A stretch of DNA of 64,000 bases from Pseudomonas putida. GTDB taxonomy: Bacteria > Pseudomonadota > Gammaproteobacteria > Pseudomonadales > Pseudomonadaceae. Made by a program: the position numbers and the translations under genes. Shown here piece after piece: positions 49,235 through 58,945 of the stretch. Under the pieces are notes generated by a model. The model saw only the letters and a program-made list of their open reading frames with translations. It was not told the origin of the DNA and did not search any database. Position 1 is the stretch's first letter; every line of letters begins with the position of its first letter. The DNA lies in NCBI RefSeq assembly GCF_028682395.1, contig NZ_JANHLC010000003.1, positions 248,001-312,000 on the forward strand, written 5' to 3'.

Positions 49235-50531
49235 GCGCAGCCTGCGCTGGCGGCTGCTGACGGCCATGCTGCTGGTGTTCGCCCTGGGCTTCGGCAATCT
49301 GGCGATCTACCTGTATGGCACTCGGGATGAGTTGCGGCGCGGCGTCATGACCATCGAAGCCCAGGTGATTGCCGACGGTTTTACCACCAGCAACGACCCG
49401 GCGAGCCTGCCGCGCCGCTATGCCGGTGGCGAACTGTCCTACTCGCTGTACGCCGCCGATGGGCGGCTGCTGTGGATGTCGGAAAACCTGCAACGCCCGC
49501 GCCGCCTTAAGCAAGCCAATGACGACAGTGGCTGGTTGCGCTGGAGCGCCTTTAGCGGCCGGGTGGTCAGCGTGCCGGTGCAGTTGAGCGATGGCGCAAC
49601 CCTGATGGTGGCCAAGGAAGACAACCTCGAACGCCAGGTGATTGGCGAACTGCTGGCCGCCCGCCTGCATCACAGCCTGATCCTGATGGTGCCCATCGGG
49701 CTGGTGTCGCTGGGCCTGATCCTGTTGCTGCTGCACTGGACCCTGCGTCCGGTCCGCGCCGCCGCACGACTGGCGCGCGAGATCGGCCCCGCGGACCCGC
49801 AGCAGCGCATTCCCCTGGAGCACTTGCCCAGTGAAATCGCGCCCCTGGCCGCCGCCGCCAATACGGCGCTGGATCGCCTGGCTGCGGCCTACACCGCTGA
49901 GCGCCGCTTTGTTGCCGATGCGGCCCACGAGCTGCGCACGCCGTTGACGGTCCTTGACCTGCGCCTGCAGGCCGGGCGGCGCAGCGGACAATTGCAATGG
50001 CCAGCCCTGGAAATGGAAATGCGCCAGATGCGCCGCCTGGTCGGGCAGTTGCTGGAGCTGGCCCGGCAGGAAGGCGAAGCCGCCGAAGGCAAGGCGACGG
50101 CCCAGCGGGCCAATCTGTCGCGCGTTACCCGCGAAGCAAGCGCCGCGCTGCTGCCGCTGTTCGAGGCCCATGGACGCACGCTGGAGGTCGACATTGCCGA
50201 GGGCTGCGAATGCCCGGGCAACCCGGATCAACTGCGCGAGGCCTTGAGCAACCTGCTGGAAAATGCCTTGGTGCATGGCCAGGGAACTGTGCACGTGCGC
50301 CTGTACCGTGCCGACCCGCAATTGCGCCTGGAAGTCAGCGACCAGGGTACGGCCCTGGCTGAACAGGAACGCGAAGCGCTGTTTCTGCGCTTTCGCAAAG
50401 GCAGCCAAAGCAGTGAAGGCACCGGCCTGGGCCTGGCCATCGTGCGCCAGATCGTGCAGAACGCCGGGGGCCAGGTGGCCTTTGTCGACGCGCCTCACAC
50501 CTGTGTGCGCATCACCCTGCCCGGCGGCTAG
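49227..50531 (+). CDS. sensor histidine kinase
   Basis: 434 residues. Two membrane helices (LTAMLLVFALGFGNLAIYL; LILMVPIGLVSLGLILLLLH) flank a periplasmic sensor of about 130 residues, followed by HAMP, the H-box FVADAAHELRTPLTVLDLRL with His234, and the ATP-binding domain (LSNLLENALVHGQG; GTGLGLAIVRQIVQNAGG). Overlaps the response regulator. Its stop codon and that of the convergent HTH gene are interleaved in a 12-bp palindrome. Confidence 0.92.
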   Translation: MARRSLRWRLLTAMLLVFALGFGNLAIYLYGTRDELRRGVMTIEAQVIADGFTTSNDPASLPRRYAGGELSYSLYAADGRLLWMSENLQRPRRLKQANDDSGWLRWSAFSGRVVSVPVQLSDGATLMVAKEDNLERQVIGELLAARLHHSLILMVPIGLVSLGLILLLLHWTLRPVRAAARLAREIGPADPQQRIPLEHLPSEIAPLAAAANTALDRLAAAYTAERRFVADAAHELRTPLTVLDLRLQAGRRSGQLQWPALEMEMRQMRRLVGQLLELARQEGEAAEGKATAQRANLSRVTREASAALLPLFEAHGRTLEVDIAEGCECPGNPDQLREALSNLLENALVHGQGTVHVRLYRADPQLRLEVSDQGTALAEQEREALFLRFRKGSQSSEGTGLGLAIVRQIVQNAGGQVAFVDAPHTCVRITLPGG

Positions 50532-50824
50532 CTAGCCTGCGCGGTTTTCTTCAGGCGCACCCGCCGCGGCAGTTCGACAGCAGGCGGCGCCTCCAGTCGG
50601 CGAAAGACCTCGTCGAGCATGTCCAGTTGCGCCAGCACCTGGATAAAGGTGCCCAACTCCACCGCGCTTTCACCCGCCTCGACCCGGCCGATGGTCGGCG
50701 TCGACACCCCGATGCGCTGGGCCAGATCGCATTGACGCAGCTTCGCCCCAAGGCGTTTTTGTTTTACGTGGAGACCGATCCGGCCGAGGATCTCAGTACA
50801 GACCAAAGGAAAGGATTGTGTCAT
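50528..50824 (-). CDS. orphan HipB-like XRE regulator
   Basis: 98 residues with HTH CDLAQRIGVSTPTIGRVEAG and the HipB-type continuation FIQVLAQLDMLDEVFRRLEA, then a basic tail. HipB proteins normally precede a hipA gene, but here the DNA downstream on the minus strand is the convergent kinase gene, so no HipA is encoded. It may be an antitoxin left after loss of its toxin or a regulator in its own right. It overlaps the kinase gene by four bases tail to tail. Confidence 0.8.
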   Translation of the reverse strand: MTQSFPLVCTEILGRIGLHVKQKRLGAKLRQCDLAQRIGVSTPTIGRVEAGESAVELGTFIQVLAQLDMLDEVFRRLEAPPAVELPRRVRLKKTAQAS

Positions 50825-51347
50825 GGGAAACCCGCAGGTTCAGATGCCGTGGCAGTGAGGCCACACACGCCAGTGCCGCCCTTGGTGCGGCGCCCGGTGC
50901 GTGCGCCGGTGCTTTCAGAACGCCCAGCGCGCCTTGAGGAAGGCGCCCTGGTCAAGGAAGTCGCTGCGCGATTGAGCGTCATAACGCAGGCAGGCTTCAG
51001 TACCGCTGGGCAGAGTATGGCTCAAGCCCTGGCCAACGCGAGCCAGGGGAAAACTGAGCGAATCTGAGCGATAGCTGAATGCGTTTCTCGGGTTTATCTC
51101 AGGCCCGGCAGCGCGCGAGCACACCCGCGCCTACAAACGACCGCAGAACGTAGCCGAATAACCGCCAAACATGAGGATTACCTTGCATCGTGTGAAAGCG
51201 CCTGACTGGCCGCCATCCGTCGCGGGTGAGCCACGCGCCGGGCATTTAGAGCCCGCCTGCAAGCCCGCCAAATCGATAAGCTCACGAGGTCACCGGTAGG
51301 CGCGAGCAAGCCCGTTCCTACCAGGGATTCAGGGCAAGGGTTGTGGC
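50825..51347. other. 520-bp intergenic region with autotransporter tail and REP-like repeat
   Basis: Apart from the decayed barrel end at 50915-51040 the region holds no gene. Near 51295-51330 the imperfect palindrome GTAGGCGCGAGCAAGCCCG followed by TTCCTAC is like the REP elements of Pseudomonas. Confidence 0.5.
50915..51043 (-). pseudogene. C-terminal remnant of an autotransporter beta-barrel
   Basis: The minus-strand frame reads ARVGQGLSHTLPSGTEACLR, then YDAQSRSDFLDQGAFLKARW and AF before the stop. A final amphipathic strand ending in Phe, preceded by YDAQxRSDFxDQG, is the usual last barrel hairpin of autotransporters. No passenger or translocator start remains upstream, so it is a relic. 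Confidence 0.5.
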
Positions 51348-52628
51348 CTATACCGCCGGTTTCTCGGCTTCGGGGCTGATCACCAGTTCTTCGGGGATCT
51401 CGTCCACCCGTGGATCGAGGATTGCAGCCATGGTGCCCACCGGGTGTTCGGGCATCACCACGTGGTGCAGCGGTGCGCCATCGACCAGGTATTCCCCCGT
51501 GACATGCTTGGGCTGCACGCGCCAGATCAGCAGCAGTGCGCAGCCGGAAAACAGCATGTAGAAGGCGCTCTGGCCATAGAGATTCATCAGCGCGCCGGCA
51601 ATGATCGGGCCCAGGCAGGCGCCGATGCCGTGTGTCGCCAGCATCATGGCGCTCAACGGCACGCGCCGGGCCTGCTCGACGTTGTCATTGGCCAGCGCCA
51701 CCGCCAGCGGATACAGGGTGAACAACAGCATGCCGCTCAAAAAGCCGAAGACCAGCAGCAAGGCATAGGGCAACTGGATCAGCCCCCACAAGGGAATCAC
51801 TACCAGCCCCAGGGCCACGGCGCAGCAGCGGATCAGGCGCGAGCGATCAATGCGGTCCGACAGCCAGCCCATCGGCCATTGCCCACACAGGCCGGCGAAG
51901 ATCGACACGGCGACAAAGGTACTGGCCTGGGCCGTATCCAGCCCATTGAGCGTGGCGAAGACCGGTGCCAGGGCATAGAAGGCACCGATCATCAGCCCGG
52001 TGACAAACACCGTGGTCAGGGCCTGGGGCACCCGCTGCCAGAAGAACCCGACTTCCAGCGGCGCCGCCGTCAGTTTGGCCGGGTGCAGGCGCTTGGTCAT
52101 GGCGACCGGCAGCAGGCAGGCGGCGAAGCAGATGGCAACAATCAGCAGCGGTTTGAAGTCCAGCTCCGGACGCCAGACCAGCACGCCCTGCCCCAGCATC
52201 AACCCCAGGGACACAGCAATCATGTAGCCGGCAAACACCGCGCCACGCTGATGGTTTTCCGCCTGTTCGTTGAGCCAGCTCTCGATCACCATGTACTGGT
52301 TCATCATCACCAACCCGGTGATAAAGCGCAGTACCAGCCAGAACTCCAGCGCTTCGAACAGGACATGCAGCAAGGCGATGATGGTCGCCACCCCGGCGCA
52401 GGCCACATAGGAGCGCACATGGCCGACGCTGGCGATCATCCGGTGGCCGAACTTGGCGCCACAGACCATACCGGCGTAGTAGGCGGCGGTCAGCGCACCG
52501 ATCCACAGTTCGCTCACGCCTTCCCCCGTCAGGCGCAGGCCGATAAAGCTAAAAAACAAACCTGTGCCGATCAGCATCAGGATGGTCGCGCCGTACAGCG
52601 CAGGAAAGGTCAGCAGGGTCAGGTTCAT
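51348..52628 (-). CDS. MFS transporter, YcaD type
   Basis: 426 residues with 12 predicted helices, beginning LLTFPALYGATILMLIGTGL. The conserved MFS loop motif between helices 2 and 3 appears as GAKFGHRMIASVGHVR, and the second-half copy as GWLSDRIDRSRLIR. The family (YcaD-like, CAR1 relatives) has no firm substrate. The acidic tail (PRVDEIPEELVISPEAE) is an oddity common in Pseudomonas homologs. It is followed upstream by a LysR gene on the same strand, 34 bases away. Confidence 0.85.
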   Translation of the reverse strand: MNLTLLTFPALYGATILMLIGTGLFFSFIGLRLTGEGVSELWIGALTAAYYAGMVCGAKFGHRMIASVGHVRSYVACAGVATIIALLHVLFEALEFWLVLRFITGLVMMNQYMVIESWLNEQAENHQRGAVFAGYMIAVSLGLMLGQGVLVWRPELDFKPLLIVAICFAACLLPVAMTKRLHPAKLTAAPLEVGFFWQRVPQALTTVFVTGLMIGAFYALAPVFATLNGLDTAQASTFVAVSIFAGLCGQWPMGWLSDRIDRSRLIRCCAVALGLVVIPLWGLIQLPYALLLVFGFLSGMLLFTLYPLAVALANDNVEQARRVPLSAMMLATHGIGACLGPIIAGALMNLYGQSAFYMLFSGCALLLIWRVQPKHVTGEYLVDGAPLHHVVMPEHPVGTMAAILDPRVDEIPEELVISPEAEKPAV

Positions 52629-52662
52629 GGCGGCAGTCGAAAGCTACGCGAGGGGTGGAAGG

Positions 52663-53598
52663 TCAGGTTCGGGGTAAGCCGGCGCTGGAATATTCCAGCA
52701 ACCAGTGGCGAAAGCTGCGCACCGCCGGCGGCGGATTGCGATGGTGCGGTTGCATCAGGTACAGGCGGCCCCGGCTGAGCATGCTGTCGGGCAGCGCCAG
52801 TTGCAGGCGTCCGGACGCCAGCTCGCCTTCGAGCAGGCTGCGCCAGCCCAGGGACACGCCCTGGCCCATCATGGCCGACTGCATCAACAGCTGATAACTG
52901 TTGGTGCGCAGGGCCTGGCGCGGGGTGCTGTAGCCGGCGCCGACCGCAGAAAACCAGTCGGCCCAGGTCAGCCAGTCGTGGTAGTGGTCCTCGACAATCA
53001 GCAGCGTATGGGCTTCGAGCAGGTGCTGTGGGTCATGGATCGGCCCGCGTCGTTGCAGGTACTCGGGGCTGCAGACACTCACCACCTCCTCGCTCTCGAA
53101 CACCGGCGACAGTTCCAGGCCGTGGGGCGCCGGCAGTTCGTCGAGGTGATAGAACAGGCCCAGGTCGTATTCGCTGACATCCAGGTGGGTCGGGCTTTCG
53201 CTGCACAGAATGCGGATATCCAGGTCCGGGTACAGACTCTGGAATTCGGGTAGCAGGCGCGCCAGCCAGATCGAGCTGATGGTCGGCGTACTGGCCAGGG
53301 TCAGTTGCCGATCAGCGCCACGGCGACGCAGTTCGGCAGACTCGCGATCCAGCTCGCGCAACAGGCGCTGGACCGTACGGAAATAACGTTCACCGGCAGG
53401 CGTCAGGCTGATGCCCAGCGCCTGGCGGTGAAACAGGGGACGTGCCAGGTCTTCTTCCAGCCGCTTGATCTGCCGGCTGACCGCACTCTGGGTCAGGTTC
53501 AACTCGTGGGCGGCCTGGGTAAAACTCAGGTGCCGCGCGGCAGCCTCGAAGGTCTGCAGGCAGTTGAGCGGCGGAAGATCGACATTACGACGGGACAT
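52663..53598 (-). CDS. LysR-family regulator, GcvA-like
   Basis: 311 residues from ATG 53598 (MSRRNVDLPPLNCLQTFEAA). The winged HTH is complete (HLSFTQAAHELNLTQSAVSR, QIKRLEEDL) and the effector domain begins QLTLASTPTISSIWLARLLP. GcvA-like LysR regulators commonly control nearby transport or amino-acid genes. The CocE-OprD-BCCT operon lies just upstream on the same strand and is a likely target, but this is inference. Confidence 0.88.
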   Translation of the reverse strand: MSRRNVDLPPLNCLQTFEAAARHLSFTQAAHELNLTQSAVSRQIKRLEEDLARPLFHRQALGISLTPAGERYFRTVQRLLRELDRESAELRRRGADRQLTLASTPTISSIWLARLLPEFQSLYPDLDIRILCSESPTHLDVSEYDLGLFYHLDELPAPHGLELSPVFESEEVVSVCSPEYLQRRGPIHDPQHLLEAHTLLIVEDHYHDWLTWADWFSAVGAGYSTPRQALRTNSYQLLMQSAMMGQGVSLGWRSLLEGELASGRLQLALPDSMLSRGRLYLMQPHHRNPPPAVRSFRHWLLEYSSAGLPRT

Positions 53599-53681
53599 GG
53601 CATTTCCAGAAACAATCGATGGCCCCGGCAAACCGGGGCCAGGCAGGCCTCACAATGGCGCGCATCCTGCCATTACCGGCG

Positions 53682-55691
53682 TCAGAGCGCGAGCCGTGCC
53701 ACACGCTCGTTCCACTGGCGACGATGAACGGTTTCGCCGTTCTCGCGCGCCACCTGTTCGGCTTCGATATGGAACCACTCGCCATCGGCATGAATATGCA
53801 GCCGACTGTCGACTTCCACCGTCCACTCATCGCGACCGACACGGTAATGCCACTGGATATCGGCACGGGCCGACAGCGGGTCCCACGGCAGGCTGCGGTA
53901 CTCTTCGGTGCAACGCTGGTCGACCCACAAGCCATGGTCGAGGAAGCGCATGGCGCCCAGGTCGTCTTCGATGCGCACACAGACTTCGCCGCTACCGACA
54001 TCTTCGATCAGGGTCCGCTTGGGCGCTGCCGCACGGATGGTTTCCAGGGCCGCCGGCGTCGAGCATTGCGGCGCCTCGAACGGCGACTCGACTGCCGGGC
54101 CGGTGAACACCGGCAGTTGCACGCTTTGCAGCTCGGGCAACAGGGTCAGGGTGGTCAACTCGCGGCTTGGCCACAGCAGCGGGAAGCTGGCCGTGCTCAG
54201 GGCCAGGCGCAGGCGGTAACCGGCCGGCACACGAACCCCGGCCTGGTCCAGCGTCAGGCGGACCGACATCGGCTCACCCGGCACCGGTGGCGTCAGGGTC
54301 GCGAAGTCATCGCGCAGGTTGAGGTTGAGCACGCCGTAGGTGATCTGTGTGACCTGGCCATCCGGCGCCACCGCGTTCAAGCGGGCGACCAACTGACCGC
54401 AGGCCGTGTCGCTGCTCAAGCGCAGGTTCAGGCGCACATCACCGAGCAGGGCCAGGGTGTCGGTCAGCGGTGCGGAGTCGAAGCACAGCGACTGGGCATC
54501 GTCCCGCCGCTGGTCGGTCGGGCCATCGGGGCCAAACCAGATCGCACAGTATTCGCCCTGGTGCAGGCCGGTGGTCAGCGGCGAGCAAATGCTGCGCGCC
54601 TGATCCAGCGCCGCGTTGCCCGGGGCCAGGCCCTGGGCGCCGAGGCTGTAGTCGGTCCAACGGATCTGCGGATCGGGCCAGCCGGCAGTCTCGACCCAGA
54701 TCCCCAGACGCTCGGCGTAGCTGCCCTTGGGTGGCAGAACATCCTGCAGGTAAAAGCGGTTGGCCGGTTCGTCCATCACACCGTTGTCGATGCCCTTGAG
54801 CCAGTGGTCCCACCAGCGCTTGGCTTCCTGGAGGAAACCGATGGCCGGGTTGGGCACGGCGAAGTGCGGGTATTTGTGAATCCATGGCCCGAGCATGGAT
54901 TTCTTCGGTCCGGACAGGTTTTCCATCAACCGTGGCACGCTGTTCTTGTAGGCATCGCCCCAGCCGCCCACGGCATAGACCGCGGCCTTGATGGCCGAGT
55001 AATCCTCGCAGACCGAACCGTGGCGCCAGTAGTCGTCACGGGTCTGGTGTTGCAGCCAGGTCTTGGCCAGTAGCGGCATGGCGTCCAGACGCTCCTGCCA
55101 CATGGCGCGCGAGGCGTCGCCGACCAGCAGCGGGTCGGGCACGGCCGCGCTGAAGTTAAGCATGGTCGCGGCCCAGCCAAAATTCTCCAGCAGCAGATTG
55201 CCGCCCTTGTAGTGGATATCGTCGGCGTAGCGGTCATCGGTGGAGCACAGGGTGATGATCGCCTTCAGCGCTTCGGGTTGGCGAGCCGCCACTTGCAGGC
55301 CGTTGAAACCGCCCCAGGAGATCCCCATCATGCCGACGTTGCCGTCGCACCAGGCCTGGGCGCACAGCCAATCGATCACTTCAAGAGCGTCGTTCTGCTC
55401 CTGCAACAGGTACTCATCGGCCATCAGCCCCTGGGATTCACCATTGCCGCGCATGTCGACGCGCACGCAGATGTAACCCTGGCCGGCCATCCAGGGATGA
55501 GTCAGGGCATCGCGCACGGCGGTGCCGTCACGCTTGCGGTACGGCAAGTATTCGAGGATCGCCGGAAAGGCCTGGGCACCGGCGGTTTCCGGCATCCAGA
55601 TACGCGCGGCCAGTTGCGTGCCATCGCTGAGCGGGATCAAGCAATGCTCGATTTCCCGGACCTTATGGGCAAATTCGGTGACGACTTCCAT
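53682..55691 (-). CDS. CocE/NonD-family hydrolase (X-Pro dipeptidyl-peptidase fold)
   Basis: 669 residues, no signal peptide. The alpha/beta-hydrolase nucleophile is Ser125 in MMGISWGGFNG, with the S15-type start (ARIWMPETAGAQAFPAILEY; YRKRDG) and the C-terminal jelly-roll domain (VRLTLDQAGVRVPAGYRLRL). Such enzymes cleave esters or X-Pro-type amide bonds. It lies 79 bases behind an OprD porin and a BCCT transporter, suggesting uptake and hydrolysis of one compound, possibly an ester or peptide of a betaine-like molecule. A 6-bp hairpin (CCCGTC/GACGGG, 55738-55754) precedes it. Confidence 0.87.
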   Translation of the reverse strand: MEVVTEFAHKVREIEHCLIPLSDGTQLAARIWMPETAGAQAFPAILEYLPYRKRDGTAVRDALTHPWMAGQGYICVRVDMRGNGESQGLMADEYLLQEQNDALEVIDWLCAQAWCDGNVGMMGISWGGFNGLQVAARQPEALKAIITLCSTDDRYADDIHYKGGNLLLENFGWAATMLNFSAAVPDPLLVGDASRAMWQERLDAMPLLAKTWLQHQTRDDYWRHGSVCEDYSAIKAAVYAVGGWGDAYKNSVPRLMENLSGPKKSMLGPWIHKYPHFAVPNPAIGFLQEAKRWWDHWLKGIDNGVMDEPANRFYLQDVLPPKGSYAERLGIWVETAGWPDPQIRWTDYSLGAQGLAPGNAALDQARSICSPLTTGLHQGEYCAIWFGPDGPTDQRRDDAQSLCFDSAPLTDTLALLGDVRLNLRLSSDTACGQLVARLNAVAPDGQVTQITYGVLNLNLRDDFATLTPPVPGEPMSVRLTLDQAGVRVPAGYRLRLALSTASFPLLWPSRELTTLTLLPELQSVQLPVFTGPAVESPFEAPQCSTPAALETIRAAAPKRTLIEDVGSGEVCVRIEDDLGAMRFLDHGLWVDQRCTEEYRSLPWDPLSARADIQWHYRVGRDEWTVEVDSRLHIHADGEWFHIEAEQVARENGETVHRRQWNERVARLAL

Positions 55692-55770
55692 GGCTTACTC
55701 CAAAAAACAGAATTCAAGTCGATGCGCTGCACCAGCCCCCGTCACTTGGACGGGAGCGGGTACAGAGGGA

Positions 55771-57072
55771 TCAGAACAGGCTGAACGGGTACTCGGTGAT
55801 CAGACGGATATGGTCGACATCGCCGTCCGAAATCCCGTTGATCCGATGGGTGCCCTGGCGCAGGGTGAACGACAGGTCCTTTGCCGCACCGGACTGCACC
55901 ACGTAGCGCACATCGATATCGCGCTCCCAGTGCTTTTCGTTGTCGGCGTAGTAGCGGTACGGGCTGCCGACCGGAATCCGATCACCCTGAACGTTGTCAC
56001 CGCGGATATAGCGCGTGGTGAACGACAGACCGGGAATGCCCAGCGTGCTGAAGTCCAGCTTGTAGCGCAGGCTCCACGACCGCTCGCCAGGGCCGTTGAA
56101 GTCGGCGATCAGTGAGGAGTTGGCCAGGTAGATCGAGTCATGGAAGCCACCGCCACCGAGCACCAGATAGTCGAAGGGCTGATCGCCATCGATACGCTGG
56201 TGGGCCACGGTAAAGGTCTGCGGACCGAGCCGATACGCCAGCGCCAGGGACCAGGCCGTGACCGCGATATCGCCAGCCACCGCCTTGCCGTCATCCAGGG
56301 TGCGGTACAGGTTGAAGTCCAGATTGAGGTTCTGGTACGCCTGGGCATCCAGCGGCTGGTCGAAGTTCAGGTTCACATAGTGCTGGCGCCACAGGTCTTC
56401 ATAGCGCGAGGTGTAGAGCCCGAGTGCAACCTGCGGGTGCAACTGATAGGTGCCGCCGAGGAAGTCGACATCGCCGCCCTGCGCACCGGCATAGCCAGCG
56501 TAGAAACCGCTGTCGCGCCCGGTCTGGTTGAAGTCCCGGGCCGCCGTGAAGTGCCCGCCTTCGAGCATCAGGCCGTCCAGCTCCAGGCTCTTGAACGCGA
56601 ACCCGGTGGCCGTGGCCGGCATCAGCCGGCTGTCCGCCAGGGCGATCACTGGGTTGTAGGGGCGCAGGTCGCCGTACTTCAACTCGGTGTTGGAGATACG
56701 CATTTTCACCGCACCACCGCCCACGGCGGAGGTATCTTCGCTCTTGCCCGAATGGTCGGACACCAGCAGCTTGGTGCGAGCCCGGCCACCGCCACTATCG
56801 AGCTTGGCGGTGAAATAGGCATGGGCATCGATACCAAAACCGACGGTGCCCTGGGTGTAGCCGGACTGGTAGTCGAGTTGCAGGCCCTGGGCCCACTCAC
56901 GACCGTCCTTGTCCTGACCACGGTAGTCATTGTTGCGGTAGTAGTTGCGCAACTGGCCGGTCAACTGACTGTCTTCGATAAAGCCTTGACTGTCTTGCTG
57001 GGCCGCTTGGCCCAACAGTGGGTAGAACAGCGCGGCGCTCAGGGCGCTGAGGTTGAACAGGCAGGTTTTCAT
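55771..57072 (-). CDS. OprD-family outer-membrane porin
   Basis: 433 residues from ATG 57072 with a signal peptide (MKTCLFNLSALSAALFYPLL). OprD porins are 18-stranded monomeric channels for basic amino acids, peptides and organic acids. Typical OprD blocks are present: GFIEDSQLTGQLRNYYRNND, DYQSGYTQGTVGFGIDAHAY and the end ITEYPFSLF. The ATG overlaps the BCCT stop (ATGA), so the two are coexpressed; the substrate is probably that of the transporter. Confidence 0.92.
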   Translation of the reverse strand: MKTCLFNLSALSAALFYPLLGQAAQQDSQGFIEDSQLTGQLRNYYRNNDYRGQDKDGREWAQGLQLDYQSGYTQGTVGFGIDAHAYFTAKLDSGGGRARTKLLVSDHSGKSEDTSAVGGGAVKMRISNTELKYGDLRPYNPVIALADSRLMPATATGFAFKSLELDGLMLEGGHFTAARDFNQTGRDSGFYAGYAGAQGGDVDFLGGTYQLHPQVALGLYTSRYEDLWRQHYVNLNFDQPLDAQAYQNLNLDFNLYRTLDDGKAVAGDIAVTAWSLALAYRLGPQTFTVAHQRIDGDQPFDYLVLGGGGFHDSIYLANSSLIADFNGPGERSWSLRYKLDFSTLGIPGLSFTTRYIRGDNVQGDRIPVGSPYRYYADNEKHWERDIDVRYVVQSGAAKDLSFTLRQGTHRINGISDGDVDHIRLITEYPFSLF

Positions 57073-58664
57073 CGGGTCACCTGCGCTGCAACAGCCGCAC
57101 GGGCGCTGGCCTGCTGGGCGGAGCGTTGCTTGCCTTCGACACGGGCCGGCCGATGCAACAGGCTCGGGTCGCGCAGCCAGAAGATCAGCGCACTGCTGGC
57201 CATCAGCACCAGGATCATCCCGGGCAAACCGCCGAGGTTGGAGAGCATCTTCACGCCATCGATACCGACGAAGGACACCATGACCCAGGACACGGTCCCG
57301 ATAATCACACCCCAGACCACCTTGAGCATCGGGTTGCCATCCAGATCGGAATCGGCGGTAACCCCCTTGCTGCACAGGTTGGAGATCACGTCAGTGCTGG
57401 AGTCGGCCGCAGTGACGAAGGAGATAAAGGCGATAAACAGCAGGAAGGCGATCATCAGGCCGCTGGCGGGCAGTTGCTGGAACATCTGGTACAGCACGTG
57501 CTCGACACCCTGCTCATTGAGCACCGCGTTCAGGCTACCGTTGCCCAGTGCATCGAAGTACAGGCTGCTGCCGGAGAAGATGCAGATCCACACGGCGGTG
57601 AACAGCGCCGGGTAAAGCATGTTGATCTGTACGAATTCACGCACGGTGTAGCCACGACCGATCTTGCCGAGGAACATCGCGCTGACCGGGGCCCAGGCGA
57701 ACCAGACCGACCAGTAGAAGACGGTCCAACTCTGCGGCCAGTTGTCGCCGCTGGCGGCGCCGGTGAACAGGCTGCGGCTGAAGAAGGTATCCAGATAAAC
57801 GCCCAGGGACTCGACGCCCAGGCTGAACATGTACAGGGTCGGGCCGAACACCAGGACAAACAGGCCCAGGGCCAGCATGATCCAGGTATTGAACGACGAC
57901 AGCAGCACGATGCCGCGCTGCAGGCCGCTGGCGGCCGAAGCGACGAAGGTGATGACAATCACCGCGATGATGATTGCCAGGCGCAGCGGCGTGGTCTCCC
58001 CGCCGATGTATTGGCTCAGGCCACCGGACAGGGTCAGCGCGCCCGTCCCCAGGGACGACGCCATGCCTGCGACCAGGGCGAACATCGCCAGGGTGTCGAT
58101 CAGGCCGGCATAGCGTTTGACGCGCGCTTCACCGAGCAGCGGTTGCAGCATCGAACCGATGGAGAAGCTGGCACGCAGGTTGTAGAACACCAGGGCAAAG
58201 ACCAGCGACGGCACCAGGTAGATGGCGTACGGGGTGATGGTCCAGTGCAGGAACATGGTCGACATCGCGAAGCTTTTCGCGGCGGCGCTACCGGCTTCGA
58301 TCGACAGGCTGGAGGGCGGTCCGTAGGTGTGATACAGCGGCTCGGCGGTGGTCCAGAAGAGCACGCCAACGGCCAGGGTGGTGCACAGCGCGACCATGAA
58401 CCAGCGGCTCTTGGTCAACAGTGGCTTGGCGTCTTCGCCGCCGATGCGCACGTTGCCCAGGGGGGAGAAATAGACAATGACGGTCAGGACCACCATGGCG
58501 AACGAACCGGCACTGAACAACCAGGAGAAGTTCGTCAGGATCATGTTGTTGAGCTGTTTGCTCACCGCAAGGAATGCATTCAGGTCGATATAGCTGGCGG
58601 TCACCGCCGCCAGCAGAATCAGAAACGTTGGCCAGAACACCAACGGACGCAATGGGTACTTCAT
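57069..58664 (-). CDS. BCCT-family betaine/carnitine/choline-type transporter
   Basis: 531 residues from ATG 58664 (MKYPLRPLVFWPTFLILL), with 12 helices. BCCT signatures are visible: the helix-8 region FYWSVWFAWAPVSAMFLGKI and the conserved GRGYTVREF loop; the aromatic box helix reads VGVLFWTTAEPLYHTYGPPS. These carriers take up quaternary amines by Na+ or H+ symport. Short N- and C-terminal tails suggest a nutritional rather than an osmotic carrier. It heads the BCCT-OprD-CocE operon. Confidence 0.9.
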   Translation of the reverse strand: MKYPLRPLVFWPTFLILLAAVTASYIDLNAFLAVSKQLNNMILTNFSWLFSAGSFAMVVLTVIVYFSPLGNVRIGGEDAKPLLTKSRWFMVALCTTLAVGVLFWTTAEPLYHTYGPPSSLSIEAGSAAAKSFAMSTMFLHWTITPYAIYLVPSLVFALVFYNLRASFSIGSMLQPLLGEARVKRYAGLIDTLAMFALVAGMASSLGTGALTLSGGLSQYIGGETTPLRLAIIIAVIVITFVASAASGLQRGIVLLSSFNTWIMLALGLFVLVFGPTLYMFSLGVESLGVYLDTFFSRSLFTGAASGDNWPQSWTVFYWSVWFAWAPVSAMFLGKIGRGYTVREFVQINMLYPALFTAVWICIFSGSSLYFDALGNGSLNAVLNEQGVEHVLYQMFQQLPASGLMIAFLLFIAFISFVTAADSSTDVISNLCSKGVTADSDLDGNPMLKVVWGVIIGTVSWVMVSFVGIDGVKMLSNLGGLPGMILVLMASSALIFWLRDPSLLHRPARVEGKQRSAQQASARAAVAAQVTR

Positions 58665-58945
58665 CTCGTGCGCTTCCCCAGACAGATTTATTTTTATTGC
58701 CTTGAACGGCATTGTTTGGCACGAACCCAGCAACATCCTGCGGCTGTCTGTTCGTATCGAAGTCTTCGCGGCGCATAGATAACCGTTTCTGCGCCACAGG
58801 ACGCAATCGACGAATCGGTATGGGGGTATTCCGCCACGGAATGACGCACCACCTCAGGTCATGGCGGGGAGTCCATGCCCGTTCGTGAAGCACAAAAAAC
58901 AGTATGGGATGCCCTGACTCGGGCTTTTCAGGGGAATTTTTCCAT

